Positions 24,303 to 32,742 of a DNA stretch of 64,000 nt are shown piece after piece (the first letter of the stretch is position 1; each line of letters opens with the position of its first letter). Both the position numbers and the translations under genes were made by a program. The stretch lies in the NCBI GenBank assembly GCA_045804965.1, contig JBJMMD010000002.1, forward strand, positions 124,001 to 188,000. The letters run 5' to 3'. The notes beneath the pieces were generated by a model that ran no database searches, was not told the origin of the DNA, and saw nothing but the letters and a program-made list of their open reading frames with translations. Source of the DNA: CAVTUU01 sp045804965 (GTDB lineage Bacteria; Chloroflexota; Chloroflexia; Thermomicrobiales; UBA6265).

Positions 24303-25298
24303 ATGAAGCTTTATGCGAGATCGCGCGGGGTGTTCCTCGGATTGCTGTCGCTCGCGGCAGTCTTTGCTCTGTTCGCCTCAGTGCTTGTGGCGCCGTTGCG
24401 GGCATCCGCCGCCACCACGGAAGTCCATGTCCAAAATGCCGGGGGCAATTTCCAGTGCGGCGATGAGCTGCTGTTCATCCTCAATAATCTGCAGGGCGAT
24501 CTGCAGGCGCCAGACTCGATCACAGTGACCTTCGAGGGCGGCATCACGCAGATAATCCCGCTCACTAAGCTCAATAACAACACCGCCCAATACTCGACGA
24601 CAACGCCTGCGGGAACTACGGTCGTCGATGCGGTCGCCGTCGTCACCGGCACTGATACGTCTGGCGTTAATTTGGTGATCTCCCACATTCTGTGCGTGAA
24701 CACGCCAACCAACACACCGGTACCGCCGACCAACACGCCGACCAATACGCCCGTGCCACCCACGAATACGCCGACCAATACACCTACGAACACGCCAGTG
24801 CCGCCGACCAACACGCCAACCAACACGGCGACAAATACCGCGACGAATACGCCGACCAATACCGCGACCAATACCCCGACGAACACAGCTACGAACACAG
24901 CTACGAACACGCCGACGGTTCCGGTTGGTGGAGAGACAGAGACGCCGGCGGACACGGAGACGCCGACGAACACACCCACGGATACGCCGACCAATACGGC
25001 AACACCAACCAGCACGGCGACGATCCCGCTTGGAGGCGTAACCGAGACGCCTGTGGACACGGAAACGGCGACCAATACGCCGACCGAGGAGATCGCGACT
25101 GAAACACCGCCGGCCACTGAGACTGCAACCACCGCCGTTAACACGCCGACGGCGACGACGCCGCCGCAGTTCCCGAACACAGGCGCCACGCCTGGCGGTA
25201 GCGGTAGCTCCGGACTGCTCGTCGCGGCCCTCCTCGCGACAGTGCTTGCCGGCGCCGGTCTGATGCTCCGCCGCAAGTCGCAGCGAATCGAGCCGTAG
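24303..25298 (+). CDS. Secreted surface protein with TNTP stalk and FPNTG anchor (paralog 2)
   Basis: A 331-residue paralog of the gene at 22604. The signal peptide and the ~100-residue module (ATTEVHVQNAGG..CGDELLFILNNLQGD) match closely, including both cysteines and the STTTPAGTT.VDAVAVVTGT run. The stalk is longer, built of TNTP, TNTA and VPPTNTP units (residues ~133-205), then PVGGETETP-like repeats. It ends FPNTG, a hydrophobic helix and RRKSQRIEP. Thr-rich stalks of this sort are usually O-glycosylated. The tandem arrangement indicates a duplication followed by stalk expansion. Confidence 0.83.
   Translation: MKLYARSRGVFLGLLSLAAVFALFASVLVAPLRASAATTEVHVQNAGGNFQCGDELLFILNNLQGDLQAPDSITVTFEGGITQIIPLTKLNNNTAQYSTTTPAGTTVVDAVAVVTGTDTSGVNLVISHILCVNTPTNTPVPPTNTPTNTPVPPTNTPTNTPTNTPVPPTNTPTNTATNTATNTPTNTATNTPTNTATNTATNTPTVPVGGETETPADTETPTNTPTDTPTNTATPTSTATIPLGGVTETPVDTETATNTPTEEIATETPPATETATTAVNTPTATTPPQFPNTGATPGGSGSSGLLVAALLATVLAGAGLMLRRKSQRIEP
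24698..24914 (+). repeat. Coding tandem repeat, ACNCCNACCAAY units
   Basis: The DNA for the TNTP/TNTA stalk is made of 12-bp units encoding T-N-T-P or T-P-T-N, partly ordered in 24- and 36-bp blocks with VPP inserts. Such arrays change length by slippage, so the stalk length may vary between strains or be collapsed in assemblies. Confidence 0.85.
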
Positions 25299-25342
25299 GC
25301 TGACGGGTCAGCCCTGACCCACAAGACGAAGCGACACACGAA

Positions 25343-25375
25343 GAAGGAGGTTGGCGATATTCGCCAACCTCCTTC
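25343..25375. terminator. Strong bidirectional hairpin
   Basis: GAAGGAGGTTGGCGA (25343-25357) pairs perfectly over 15 bp with its complement (25361-25375) around a TAT loop. It lies 44 bp after the surface-protein stop and 75 bp from the end of the convergent GNAT gene, so it can serve both transcripts. Confidence 0.75.
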
Positions 25376-25450
25376 TCGCTGAATTGCCCCGGGTGGTCAG
25401 GATGGCAGATCGGGCCGATGACGATCCGGTTGAACGCTTCCCGACGGCTT

Positions 25451-25963
25451 TCAATCAAACCGTTTTTCGAGCTCGATTTCGTCGTGGATCGGGATGCCGT
25501 GGTTTCCGATCTCGGGGATCGACGGCTTCAACTCGCGCGCGTCATCGACGGCGCCGGCATGAACGGCAACCAGTCGATAGCCGCGCCGCTGATAGAAGCG
25601 CAACGCGTCTAGGTTGTCGTTCGTCGTTATCATCCACAGCCGCGGTGCGCCGGCTGAACGCGCCGCATCCTCCACCGCCCTCAACAAGGCGGAGCCGATC
25701 CCAAGGCCGGGCTCGAGCGCGTTGATGCTCGTCAACTCCCAACCCCGGCCGCTCGCGAAAAACGTGGCCGCGCCCATGCGCGTCTCGCCCCGCCAGGCGA
25801 TGAGCGCAGTTTGGTCGACCAGCTTGTGAATCACGCCGCGTGAGACCATCGTTTCGCCACCCCACTCGTCGCGCCACAGACCGGCGAGCCAGTCCCAGTC
25901 GGACTCGGTATCGACCGGTCGGATCTCAATTGCCGCGGCGTCGCGAAATGGTGGTCTGACCAT
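25451..25963 (-). CDS. GNAT-family N-acetyltransferase
   Basis: A 170-residue acetyltransferase. The acetyl-CoA loop reads LEPGLGIGSALLRAVEDAARSAG (Q/RxxGxG/A pattern as PGLGIGSA), followed by LWMITTNDNLDALRFYQRRGYR, the usual last strand-helix. The frame is open to 26020; the ATG at 25963 is chosen because it gives the normal family length, though its ribosome site is not strong. The substrate is unknown. It is convergent with the surface-protein genes. Confidence 0.82.
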   Translation of the reverse strand: MVRPPFRDAAAIEIRPVDTESDWDWLAGLWRDEWGGETMVSRGVIHKLVDQTALIAWRGETRMGAATFFASGRGWELTSINALEPGLGIGSALLRAVEDAARSAGAPRLWMITTNDNLDALRFYQRRGYRLVAVHAGAVDDARELKPSIPEIGNHGIPIHDEIELEKRFD

Positions 25964-26004
25964 CCAACAGATCCCGATTTCCTGGCTCCGGCTTGACGAT
26001 TCGT

Positions 26005-26035
26005 GTTGCCTTATTAGCAACGATCATGGTATGCT
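26005..26035 (+). promoter_or_regulatory. Candidate parAB promoter with inverted repeat
   Basis: TTGCCT (26006-26011) and TATGCT (26030-26035) are 18 bp apart. GTTGC (26005-26009) and GCAAC (26017-26021) form an inverted repeat over the -35 and spacer, where ParA-type autorepression often acts. No parS-like 16-bp palindrome (TGTTTCACGTGAAACA type) was noticed nearby. Confidence 0.35.
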
Positions 26036-26116
26036 CAAGGGAACCGTACGTACACCTGTCAGGACCGTCGGTCATGCAGGCATCCGGCTCCTTCCCGCCC
26101 AAAGGACAGGCCAGCC

Positions 26117-26926
26117 ATGACCAGAATTATTGCGTTCTTTAATCAGAAAGGTGGCACAGCCAAGACGACGAGCACCCTCAATGTTGCCGCCGCCCTGGCA
26201 GAGCGTGGTCATCGCGTGCTCGCCATCGATCTCGATCCGCAAGCCAGCCTGACGATGGCGGTCGGGGTCGATATCGCGGCGTTGAAGCTGTCCATCTACG
26301 ACCTTTTGCTCGATGAATCGCTGCTGCTTGCCGACGTCACCGTCGGCTCGAGCGTGCCGGGCGTCGATCTCATTCCTTCGCATCCCGATCTTGCCGCGGC
26401 CGAGCTCGAACTGGTCAATGTGCTCGAACGGGAGCGACAACTCGACTATCGCCTCCGCGCCGCGGACCTCTCCGACTACGATTTCGTCCTCATCGACTCG
26501 CCGCCGGCACTCAACGTCCTCGCTGTGAACATCCTGGTTGCGGCGGATGAGCTTGTGATTCCGATCGAACCGCATCCGCTCTCGCTGATGGTGCTCCGCC
26601 GGCTCTTCGAGACGATCAATCGTGTCCGCCGCCTGAATCCGCGGCTGCGCGTGCTCGGTTTCTTGCCGACCAAGGTGCATCATTCGTCTCGACTCGCCGC
26701 CGACATGCTTGCGACGCTGGAAGAAGAGTTTCAGGATTTCGATCAACTCCCAGTCGTGCCGCTATCCGTCAAGAGCGCGGAATCTGCCGCCGAGCGGACC
26801 AGTGTGTTGCAATACATGCCCCGTTCGTCGGTCGCGGCTGCATACCGCGATGTTGGCGCCTGGATCGAAGGGCGCAACTTAGCCGTGAGCGCAGCTGCCG
26901 GCGTGAAGGAGAATGTTCATGTCTAG
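26117..26926 (+). CDS. parA: ParA-family partition ATPase
   Basis: A 269-residue ParA/Soj-type ATPase. It has the deviant Walker A box NQKGGTAKTTS (residues 9-19, KGGxxKT with the signature lysine), AIDLDPQASLT (Walker A'), and FVLIDSPPAL (Walker B). Length and lack of an N-terminal helix-turn-helix fit the chromosomal Soj class. It binds DNA non-specifically as an ATP dimer and moves ParB-bound DNA. ParB starts within its last codons, so the two are translationally coupled. Confidence 0.92.
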   Translation: MTRIIAFFNQKGGTAKTTSTLNVAAALAERGHRVLAIDLDPQASLTMAVGVDIAALKLSIYDLLLDESLLLADVTVGSSVPGVDLIPSHPDLAAAELELVNVLERERQLDYRLRAADLSDYDFVLIDSPPALNVLAVNILVAADELVIPIEPHPLSLMVLRRLFETINRVRRLNPRLRVLGFLPTKVHHSSRLAADMLATLEEEFQDFDQLPVVPLSVKSAESAAERTSVLQYMPRSSVAAAYRDVGAWIEGRNLAVSAAAGVKENVHV

Positions 26927-27968
26927 CGCGAGCGCGGTCGAAGGCGCCACCGGTCGTAGCCGTCGTCGGTTTACCGTCGACGAACTCTTCGCGGATCACC
27001 GTCCCCAAGCGGTCGGCGTGCGTGATCTGCCGACCGCGAAGGAGATTCGGCTTGACCGCATCCTCGCCGATCCGCTGCAGCCTCGGCGGACATTCGACGT
27101 CGCAAGACTCGGCGAGCTGACCGCGAGCATCAAGATCGAAGGCGTGCTTCAGCCAATTGTCGTCCGCTATGACAACACGCAGGATACGTACGTCATCGTC
27201 CACGGCGAACGGCGATGGCGCGCGGCCCAAGACGCGGGATTGACCGCGATCCCGGCAATCGTGCGCGATGTGCCCGAGAACCGGCGGCTTGTGCAGCAAT
27301 TGATGGAAAACATCGTCCGCGACGACCTTAACGCGGTCGATCGCGCGACGGCGTTGCGGGCGCTCAAGGGTCGGCTGGGCGACGCCCCATGGGATCACGT
27401 GGCGGAAGCGGTCGGCATTCGCCGCAGCCGCCTGTTCCAACTCCTCGGTACGGAGAAGCTGCCCGAATCGATCCAATCCGACATTCGCACCGGCCGGCTC
27501 AGTGAAAAGCAGAGCCGCGCCTTGCAGGGACTCTCGCCCGGACAGCAAGAGGCACTGCGCGATGCCATTGTCGACGACGAGCTTTCCGCGGACGAGGCGA
27601 TGCGGCTGGCCCGGCAACTGCGCGCCGCAAACCTCCCGGACGACCGCGCGGTCGCCTCAGAAGCCATTGCCGAATACCGCGCCGCGCGACCGCGCGAGGA
27701 ACCGCTGGCGGTCGACGCCGGCGCGCTCTTAGCTGCTGTCGCCGATGCGGCAACGGGTGGGCGGGCGGCTCGGCTCGCGCTTGCAAAGGCCGCCGACGAT
27801 GTTAGCGCGCCCGCGTATGACGCCAATCGCTTGCAGAGCGAAGTCTTTGCCCTCGCGCGCACCCTCGCGCGCATGCCGAACGAGGAGATCCTTCCCGGCT
27901 CGCCTGCCTACCTCGCGCTGGCAACACTCGCGGGCACGCTCGACGAACTCCTCAAAGTGCGAGGATAA
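26919..27968 (+). CDS. parB: ParB-family partition protein
   Basis: A 349-residue ParB/Spo0J-type protein. The N-terminal CTPase domain shows LQPRRTFD..RLGELTASIKIEGVLQPIVVR and the VHGERRWRAAQDAG box (GERRxRA), with ENIVRDDLNAVDRATAL after it; the helix-turn-helix lies near AEAVGIRRSRLFQLLGTEKLPE. The second half (residues ~230-349) is longer than in most Spo0J proteins and Ala/Arg-rich. The ATG at 26919 is preferred over 26913 because AAGGAG is 7 nt upstream of it. Whether it works on the chromosome or a former plasmid is open. Confidence 0.9.
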   Translation: MSSASAVEGATGRSRRRFTVDELFADHRPQAVGVRDLPTAKEIRLDRILADPLQPRRTFDVARLGELTASIKIEGVLQPIVVRYDNTQDTYVIVHGERRWRAAQDAGLTAIPAIVRDVPENRRLVQQLMENIVRDDLNAVDRATALRALKGRLGDAPWDHVAEAVGIRRSRLFQLLGTEKLPESIQSDIRTGRLSEKQSRALQGLSPGQQEALRDAIVDDELSADEAMRLARQLRAANLPDDRAVASEAIAEYRAARPREEPLAVDAGALLAAVADAATGGRAARLALAKAADDVSAPAYDANRLQSEVFALARTLARMPNEEILPGSPAYLALATLAGTLDELLKVRG

Positions 27969-28005
27969 ATCCCAGCGTCCACTTCCCCGGCGCTGACGCG
28001 CCACT

Positions 28006-28083
28006 CTCTCCCCTGCGGGAGAGGGTACGCTTTGCGCCCAAGTCCAACAGATCAGCCCCTCTCCCTCGCGAGGGAGAGGGGCT
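28006..28083. repeat. CTCTCCC hairpins, including a 30-bp perfect palindrome
   Basis: CTCTCCC (28006-28012) pairs with GGGAGAG (28017-28023). Further on, AGCCCCTCTCCCTCG (28054-28068) is immediately followed by its exact complement (28069-28083), a perfect 30-bp palindrome. The element lies between convergent parB and the DUF4397 gene and shares its core with 20669-20692. It may end transcription from both sides or be a REP-like mobile repeat. Confidence 0.65.
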
Positions 28084-28098
28084 GGAGGTGAGGGAACG

Positions 28099-29541
28099 CT
28101 ATCCTATCGGTGTCCCCACGACCTCAGGTGTGCCAATTGGCGCCCCTGCGCCGGGCGTCCCGGCAACCGGTGTAGCGACGCCGCCTTGCTGCAGCGTCGA
28201 GTTGGCCTCGAGCGAAATCAGTTGCAAGCTGTTATCGCTTTGCATACCGATCAACACGAGGTCGTAGGCCATCCCTTCCTTCAACACGAGTTTGGTCGCG
28301 CGGACCATGACCGTATCGCCGCCCGACTTCCGGAATTGCAAGTCATATGTGTCGGCGTCTACGACCTTGTAGTCCGTTACGTCCTTGTAGGCCACGCCGC
28401 CGAAGAGCTTATCACCGTCGGTGACGGCGAGATCGCCCTTGTCGGCATCCTGAGCAGCGCCAATCATCCGCAGGCGAGCTTGACCAACCGGAAGTGGCGA
28501 GAGATCGACTTCACTGATGATCATGTCCTCATCGTCGACGCGCCCAGCGAGGATCACTTCGTAGGCCTGGCCAGCATTCAGGCTCTTCGTTTCATCGGCG
28601 AGCGAATCCGATGGCTGGCCGCCAACCGGCACCGCACTGAACTTGCGGTCGTCACCAGCTGGGACCGCGATGAAATCTGACGCCGTGCCAAAGGCCACGC
28701 CTGTCGCGATTTGCGAATCGTTCACGAGGAAGTCGATTTGCTGTGCACCCGCGTCCGCGTGAACGACTCGCACACAGGCGTCTTCAGGGCTGCCGACGCC
28801 AACGAGCGCGGAACATGGCGGCGACGCGCTCGTCACGAGCGAAATGAGCGACAAATCGCTACCTTCAGCCGAACCGAGGATGAAGAGATCGTAGACGTTC
28901 CCTTGTTGGAATGAAACGCCTTTCGCCGTTGCGAGCGGAGTCTGGTCGTCACCTTTTTTCACATCGAGGTCGTATGTTCCCGGATCTTGATTGTTGTAGT
29001 CGCTGGCATCCTTGAAATCGAGACCGTCAAAGAGCGTGTCGCCGCCAGTCACAGCGATCTTGAGCCCATCCGTACCTGGAGCGACGTTAATCGCGCGCGC
29101 CCGCGCCTTGCCTTGATCCACCGAGTCAGTATTGACCTTGTAATCCTGAAGTTCGATGTCCTTGAGATTGTTGACGACGGCAAGGACATGTGCGTCGCCG
29201 GCATCGAAACTGACCTTCTTATCAATGACCGCGGCCGCAGAACCCTGACCCGACGGTACGAACTGAATCTGGTGGTCTCCCTTCGAAATGGACGCGTATT
29301 CAGTCGCCTTGCCAAAGGCGACACCTTGAACGAGCGGTGCGCCGTCGACGATCAAATCGAGACTTGGCGCGCCCGGTGAGGCATTCAAGACCCGCACCGA
29401 CGCGTTTTGCGAAGTTTGCTGCGCTGCGGCGCCCGTTAGGGGGTGGTAACGTACAAATACGGCAAACAGCGTCATGAAGAGCAGCACCGCGGCAATCATC
29501 CGCCCCAGACGGGCGGATTGCCGCGATTCGAATGCAGGCAT
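28099..29541 (-). CDS. Secreted protein with four DUF4397 repeats
   Basis: A 480-residue exported protein. After a signal segment (MIAAVLLFMTLFAVFV) come four beta-sandwich repeats with the DUF4397 look: VRVLNASPGAPSLDLIVDG..., ARAINVAPGTDGLKIAVTGG..., VRVVHADAGAQQIDFLVND... and LRMIGAAQDADKGDLAVTDG. Each has a VAFG/DFKDASDY-like second strand. A Gly/Thr/Pro tail with GTPxxGTP ends the protein. DUF4397 occurs in extracellular proteins of unclear function, probably in adhesion or wall structure. The ATG at 29541 has a GGAAGGA site; the longer frame from 29577 is less likely. Confidence 0.85.
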   Translation of the reverse strand: MPAFESRQSARLGRMIAAVLLFMTLFAVFVRYHPLTGAAAQQTSQNASVRVLNASPGAPSLDLIVDGAPLVQGVAFGKATEYASISKGDHQIQFVPSGQGSAAAVIDKKVSFDAGDAHVLAVVNNLKDIELQDYKVNTDSVDQGKARARAINVAPGTDGLKIAVTGGDTLFDGLDFKDASDYNNQDPGTYDLDVKKGDDQTPLATAKGVSFQQGNVYDLFILGSAEGSDLSLISLVTSASPPCSALVGVGSPEDACVRVVHADAGAQQIDFLVNDSQIATGVAFGTASDFIAVPAGDDRKFSAVPVGGQPSDSLADETKSLNAGQAYEVILAGRVDDEDMIISEVDLSPLPVGQARLRMIGAAQDADKGDLAVTDGDKLFGGVAYKDVTDYKVVDADTYDLQFRKSGGDTVMVRATKLVLKEGMAYDLVLIGMQSDNSLQLISLEANSTLQQGGVATPVAGTPGAGAPIGTPEVVGTPIG

Positions 29542-29710
29542 ATTGAACCGTCCTTCCGTACGCTTTGCGTGAACCACACAGCCGGCAAGATAGCCGCGCT
29601 GTTTTTCGCAAGCGGCCCCAACCGTTCCCCGCTAATGCACTCCGCGTACCAATCAGCGCGCGCGTTCGTAGCATGGCCAACAATTACGAGCCAGGTTCAA
29701 GACGAGGAAT

Positions 29711-29735
29711 GAGCCGCCTCAGTGTGAGGCGGCTC
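29711..29735. terminator. Hairpin terminator
   Basis: GAGCCGCCTCA (29711-29721) and TGAGGCGGCTC (29725-29735) form an 11-bp perfect stem with a GTG loop. It sits downstream of the two small minus-strand genes at 29811-30196 and upstream of the DUF4397 gene, and probably separates their transcripts. Confidence 0.6.
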
Positions 29736-29810
29736 AGGAGGAGGGAGGAGGGGAAGAAGAGGGAACGGGCGGCAGAGAAGTGAGTGGGGCTCACCTCTGG
29801 ATGGGATTAC

Positions 29811-29933
29811 CTACCACCAGTTCTTTTGGTCGCTTCGCGGCGATTGGCTGCTTGCGCCGAATCGAAGCGCGAGAAGATCGAGAATAATCAGAACCATGAT
29901 GAACGAGATAAACAAGACCAATGGTGAACTCAT
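29811..29933 (-). CDS. Small single-pass membrane protein (40 aa)
   Basis: A 40-residue frame: MSSPLVLFISFIMVLIILDL forms one hydrophobic helix, then a basic/polar tail ending SDQKNWW and TAG. A GAAGAGG site lies about 8 nt before the ATG (29933). The helix followed by LALRFGASSQ and the Trp-rich end looks designed rather than random. It was found by reading the gap and is below usual gene-caller limits. It follows the small gene at 29999-30196 on the same strand. Function is unknown. Confidence 0.6.
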   Translation of the reverse strand: MSSPLVLFISFIMVLIILDLLALRFGASSQSPRSDQKNWW

Positions 29934-29998
29934 GATATTGCCTCTTCCATACCGTGCAAACTAACTAGTCAACACTACGCCAAGCGAAGACGATTGAC

Positions 29999-30196
29999 TT
30001 ATCGAAAGGGCCCGCCGTACAAGGCGACGTTCGCTTCATTCCGGCGCCGCTCTTCAACCGAGTCGGGACGAGTCGCGAAATACGCGACCTCCGCATCAGT
30101 TGCTTCTTGAAATTGCGGATACTCCAACTTTTTCACGCGGTGAGACGTGCCAACGAGCGCTACAATCAATTGCCGGTGTCCAAACGTGATCGTCAT
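29999..30196 (-). CDS. Hypothetical small protein (65 aa)
   Basis: A 65-residue protein beginning MTITFGHRQLIVALVGTSHR and ending NEANVALYGGPFR, not recognised. The ATG at 30196 has a GGAGG site 6 nt upstream, which is better than the longer frame from 30217. It has a hydrophobic strand at the start and a charged helix (DSVEERRRNEANVA) at the end. It probably shares a transcript with the 40-residue membrane protein that follows 65 bp downstream. Confidence 0.6.
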   Translation of the reverse strand: MTITFGHRQLIVALVGTSHRVKKLEYPQFQEATDAEVAYFATRPDSVEERRRNEANVALYGGPFR

Positions 30197-30509
30197 ATCA
30201 TCCTCCACGTCGCACATTAGTCTGCGTTCCGCGGCGACATTCGGTTTGCCCGTGCCAAAAAATCAACTCTGCTTTTGCTATTTCGAGGCGCCTTACTGTC
30301 TTCCCGGCGCGCTCTCGCGCTCACAAGTACAACGCCGCAGTCAACCGTTTGTGAGACGCTCGGCAGGAACTTCTCATGGCAATGTTTGAGCGGTGTGGCT
30401 TGCCTTGCCGCTTCGTTTGGAGTGCCCTTGGACGTAAGAAGGTAGTCTGGGCTTAAAGCACGATGCGACGGCTGCCGGTATGCTTGGCGGCATCGATGCG
30501 AGGGCATAC
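30197..30509. other. Divergent intergenic region
   Basis: About 310 bp between the small minus-strand gene and the lipoprotein. It is AT-richer around 30240-30300. The promoters of both sides should lie here, but no clear consensus pair was found. No gene was seen. Confidence 0.35.
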
Positions 30510-31277
30510 ATGACGCGACGATTTCACGCCGCCGCCTGGCTTTGTTGTTTGTTGCTCACACTTGGCGTCGCTGCCTGCGGTTCCGACGACAAACCAAAGG
30601 TGACCCCCACTCCGACTGGGCCGGCGGGCCCGACCGTGGGCGCACTCGCCGATCAGATCGCCGCGGCTTGGCCGGCAGTGAAACGCTATCGCACGGATTC
30701 GCGGGGGAAAGGCGGCATCGTGCCTGGGATCGGGACTCCGGGCGCACCAGCTGCACCACAGACGATTGAGGTCGTAACTGAAATCGCGGTCCCGGATCAG
30801 AAGCATCAGGTTACGAAGGTGAACGGGTTGGTTCAGGAAGAATATATTGTCGTCGGTGGCAAAATCTACGGGCGCGGCCCCCTCGCGGAGACGATGCCGG
30901 GAACACCGGTGGCCGGCGCTTGGCGCGTCGTCGACCCGAGTACCATCAATCCCCAAAGCCCGCAAGCGACGCCGGTCGCCGCGCTCATTGCCCCGGCCAA
31001 ACCGCCTTATTCGGGGCTCTCGGCCGACGAACGCGAGCGCGACGCAAAACCAATTGGAACCGTCACGGTCGACGACCGCACATGCCAGGCATATCAAATT
31101 GCCGATACAACACAAACTGGTGAACGCATTGATGTCACATTAGCGATCGGACCAGACCACTTACCCTGTTCAATCGAGACGAAGGCTGGCGGAACCGATT
31201 ACGTCACCACATACACATTCAATGGCGCCTTAACCATTACACCGCCTGCCCTGATCGCAACCCCATCCGGCGGATAG
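30510..31277 (+). CDS. Lipoprotein, LolA-like outline
   Basis: A 255-residue lipoprotein. The signal ends in lipobox GVAAC (Cys about residue 23), followed by a Thr/Pro linker and a mature domain with ADQIAAAWPAVKRYRTDSRG, repeated beta strands (EVVTEIAVPDQKHQVTKVNG, EYIVVGGKIYGRGP) and VDDRTCQAYQIADTT. This strand-rich layout recalls LolA/LppX-type lipid-binding lipoproteins, but the likeness is structural guesswork. The ATG at 30510 sits just before the signal; a frame from 30480 is also open. Confidence 0.7.
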   Translation: MTRRFHAAAWLCCLLLTLGVAACGSDDKPKVTPTPTGPAGPTVGALADQIAAAWPAVKRYRTDSRGKGGIVPGIGTPGAPAAPQTIEVVTEIAVPDQKHQVTKVNGLVQEEYIVVGGKIYGRGPLAETMPGTPVAGAWRVVDPSTINPQSPQATPVAALIAPAKPPYSGLSADERERDAKPIGTVTVDDRTCQAYQIADTTQTGERIDVTLAIGPDHLPCSIETKAGGTDYVTTYTFNGALTITPPALIATPSGG

Positions 31278-31282
31278 CCGCC

Positions 31283-31528
31283 CTAGCAGTGAACGATCTG
31301 GCCGCTACCAAAAACGGGGACGATCTCGCCGGTTGCGATCGCCCGCTCAATCTGGCGGGCCCCGGCAGTCATCATTGGGCCGCCCGACACGCGATAGTTA
31401 ATCCACATGTCGCCGCCTTCGTTTCGGCCGACCTGAAGAATGGTTAACTGTTGATCCGCTCGCCACGTCGCGATTTTCGCGGCACAGAATCGTTGTCCGG
31501 GCGCGAGTAGAAGTGTCGGTGGGACCAT
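31283..31528 (-). CDS. Hypothetical protein (81 aa)
   Basis: An 81-residue frame: MVPPTLLLAPGQRFCAAKIATWRAD, then YRVSGGPMMTAGARQIERAIATGEIVPVFG. No family recognised. GAGGAA lies about 8 nt before the ATG. It is convergent with the lipoprotein, whose stop is 5 bp away. The coherent composition favours a real gene, but there is no other support. Confidence 0.5.
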   Translation of the reverse strand: MVPPTLLLAPGQRFCAAKIATWRADQQLTILQVGRNEGGDMWINYRVSGGPMMTAGARQIERAIATGEIVPVFGSGQIVHC

Positions 31529-31797
31529 CTCATGCTTCCTCTCCGAATGATCTTGCCGAGTTCGTTTTCGGCACAGCTAGATCATGCCTGGAAGCAAGAC
31601 GCCGAACATCGCGAGATTCATCTAATCCCGACCGGAATGTTTAACCGGGATATCTCCGTGATTCTACTGAGTCCGCGACTAATGACGCAGTCGCGAAGAG
31701 ATGGGCATAAGCATTTGTGCGGCATGCAATCCGGTCCGAGGCGATCGAGCGGGTGTTCGTTGACGGTCGTGGCCCGGCAACGAGACAATGACGAGCG

Positions 31798-32739
31798 ATG
31801 AAACAGGACGACTCCGCACCCAACCAGGCAGTCGGGTTCACGCCGGAGCAACTCGGATTCGAGCCTGCTACGGGAGATCTGGGCGAGGCAACGCCATCCG
31901 CGTGGCAACGCACGCTGGGCGGCCGGGTCGTCACGTTCCGCATGCTGCGCACGCTTGAGGAGCTCGCGTATGCGGAAGACCTGCAACGCGATGTCTTCGG
32001 CGTCACTGATTACGATCTGATCTCTGCCGGCGAGCTCATCGTCGTTCATGAGACAGGCGGTGAAGTCATCGGCGCGTTCGTTGACGAGCACAGCGGCGAA
32101 CAGGCGGTCGGCTGCCTCTTCGGTTGGGGCGGATTCGTCGATGGGCGGCCGCGGATCGTCTCCGACTTCATGGCAGTCCGCAAAACAATGCGCTCGGGCA
32201 GGATCGGCGCGTCACTGAAGCGGCTCCAAGCGGCGATCGCTCTCGCGCGTGGCTTTCAGGAGATCATCTGGACCGTCGATCCGCTACGTGCCGCCAACGC
32301 CCGGCTGAACTTTGGGAAACTCGGCGCCTACGCGGATCGTTACATCGAGAACCTCTATGGTGAAACCTATGGCGAGGCGATCTATGGCGGTTTGCCGTCA
32401 GACCGCATCCAGGTGACCTGGCCAATTGCCTCACCCGCGGTACAACGTCATCTCGTCCAGGCAGATCATGCTTCCGCCGAAATCGAGCCCGCGGCCGCGG
32501 CCGTGTTTGACGCGCGCAGACCGGAGGTTGAGCGGGCCTTGATCCCGATTCCGAAGAACATCGATACCATTGTGAAGAGCGACCGGGCAGCTGCGCGCGC
32601 ATGGCGGATGCGACTGCGAGGTGAGCTCCAAGTGGCATTTGCCGCGGGGCTTGCCATTACTGGATTCGTGTCCGATGTCGACCCCGGGCAAGAGTTGGCG
32701 GCGTATGTCGTCGAGCGCACAACGCGCGGAAAGGGTTGA
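31798..32739 (+). CDS. COG3375-type GNAT acyltransferase
   Basis: A 313-residue protein of the GNAT fold resembling the COG3375 group. FRMLRTLEELAYAEDLQRDVFG opens the domain, VIGAFV and VGCLFGWGGFVDGRPRIVSDFMAVRKTMRSGRIGASLKRLQ carry the core, and EIIWTVDPLRAANARLNFGKLGAYADRYIENLYG closes it. In some bacteria such genes are next to N-succinylamino-acid racemase and supply the N-acylated substrate. That arrangement is present here: the racemase-like gene starts 3 bp after the stop. Confidence 0.78.
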   Translation: MKQDDSAPNQAVGFTPEQLGFEPATGDLGEATPSAWQRTLGGRVVTFRMLRTLEELAYAEDLQRDVFGVTDYDLISAGELIVVHETGGEVIGAFVDEHSGEQAVGCLFGWGGFVDGRPRIVSDFMAVRKTMRSGRIGASLKRLQAAIALARGFQEIIWTVDPLRAANARLNFGKLGAYADRYIENLYGETYGEAIYGGLPSDRIQVTWPIASPAVQRHLVQADHASAEIEPAAAAVFDARRPEVERALIPIPKNIDTIVKSDRAAARAWRMRLRGELQVAFAAGLAITGFVSDVDPGQELAAYVVERTTRGKG

Positions 32740-32742
32740 AGC

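Noticed and set aside
24698..24914. CRISPR-like array because of regular short repeats
   Set aside because: Units are 12-bp codon-phased repeats inside a reading frame with no spacers.
24311..25339. 342-residue minus-strand frame rich in V, G and F across the TNTP-repeat gene
   Set aside because: It is the antisense reading of the repetitive surface-protein gene; the plus-strand frame has signal, module, stalk and anchor.
26117..27968. A plasmid or integrated element around parAB
   Set aside because: No replication, mobilisation, integrase or attachment-site signal was found next to the pair; chromosomal parAB is equally likely.
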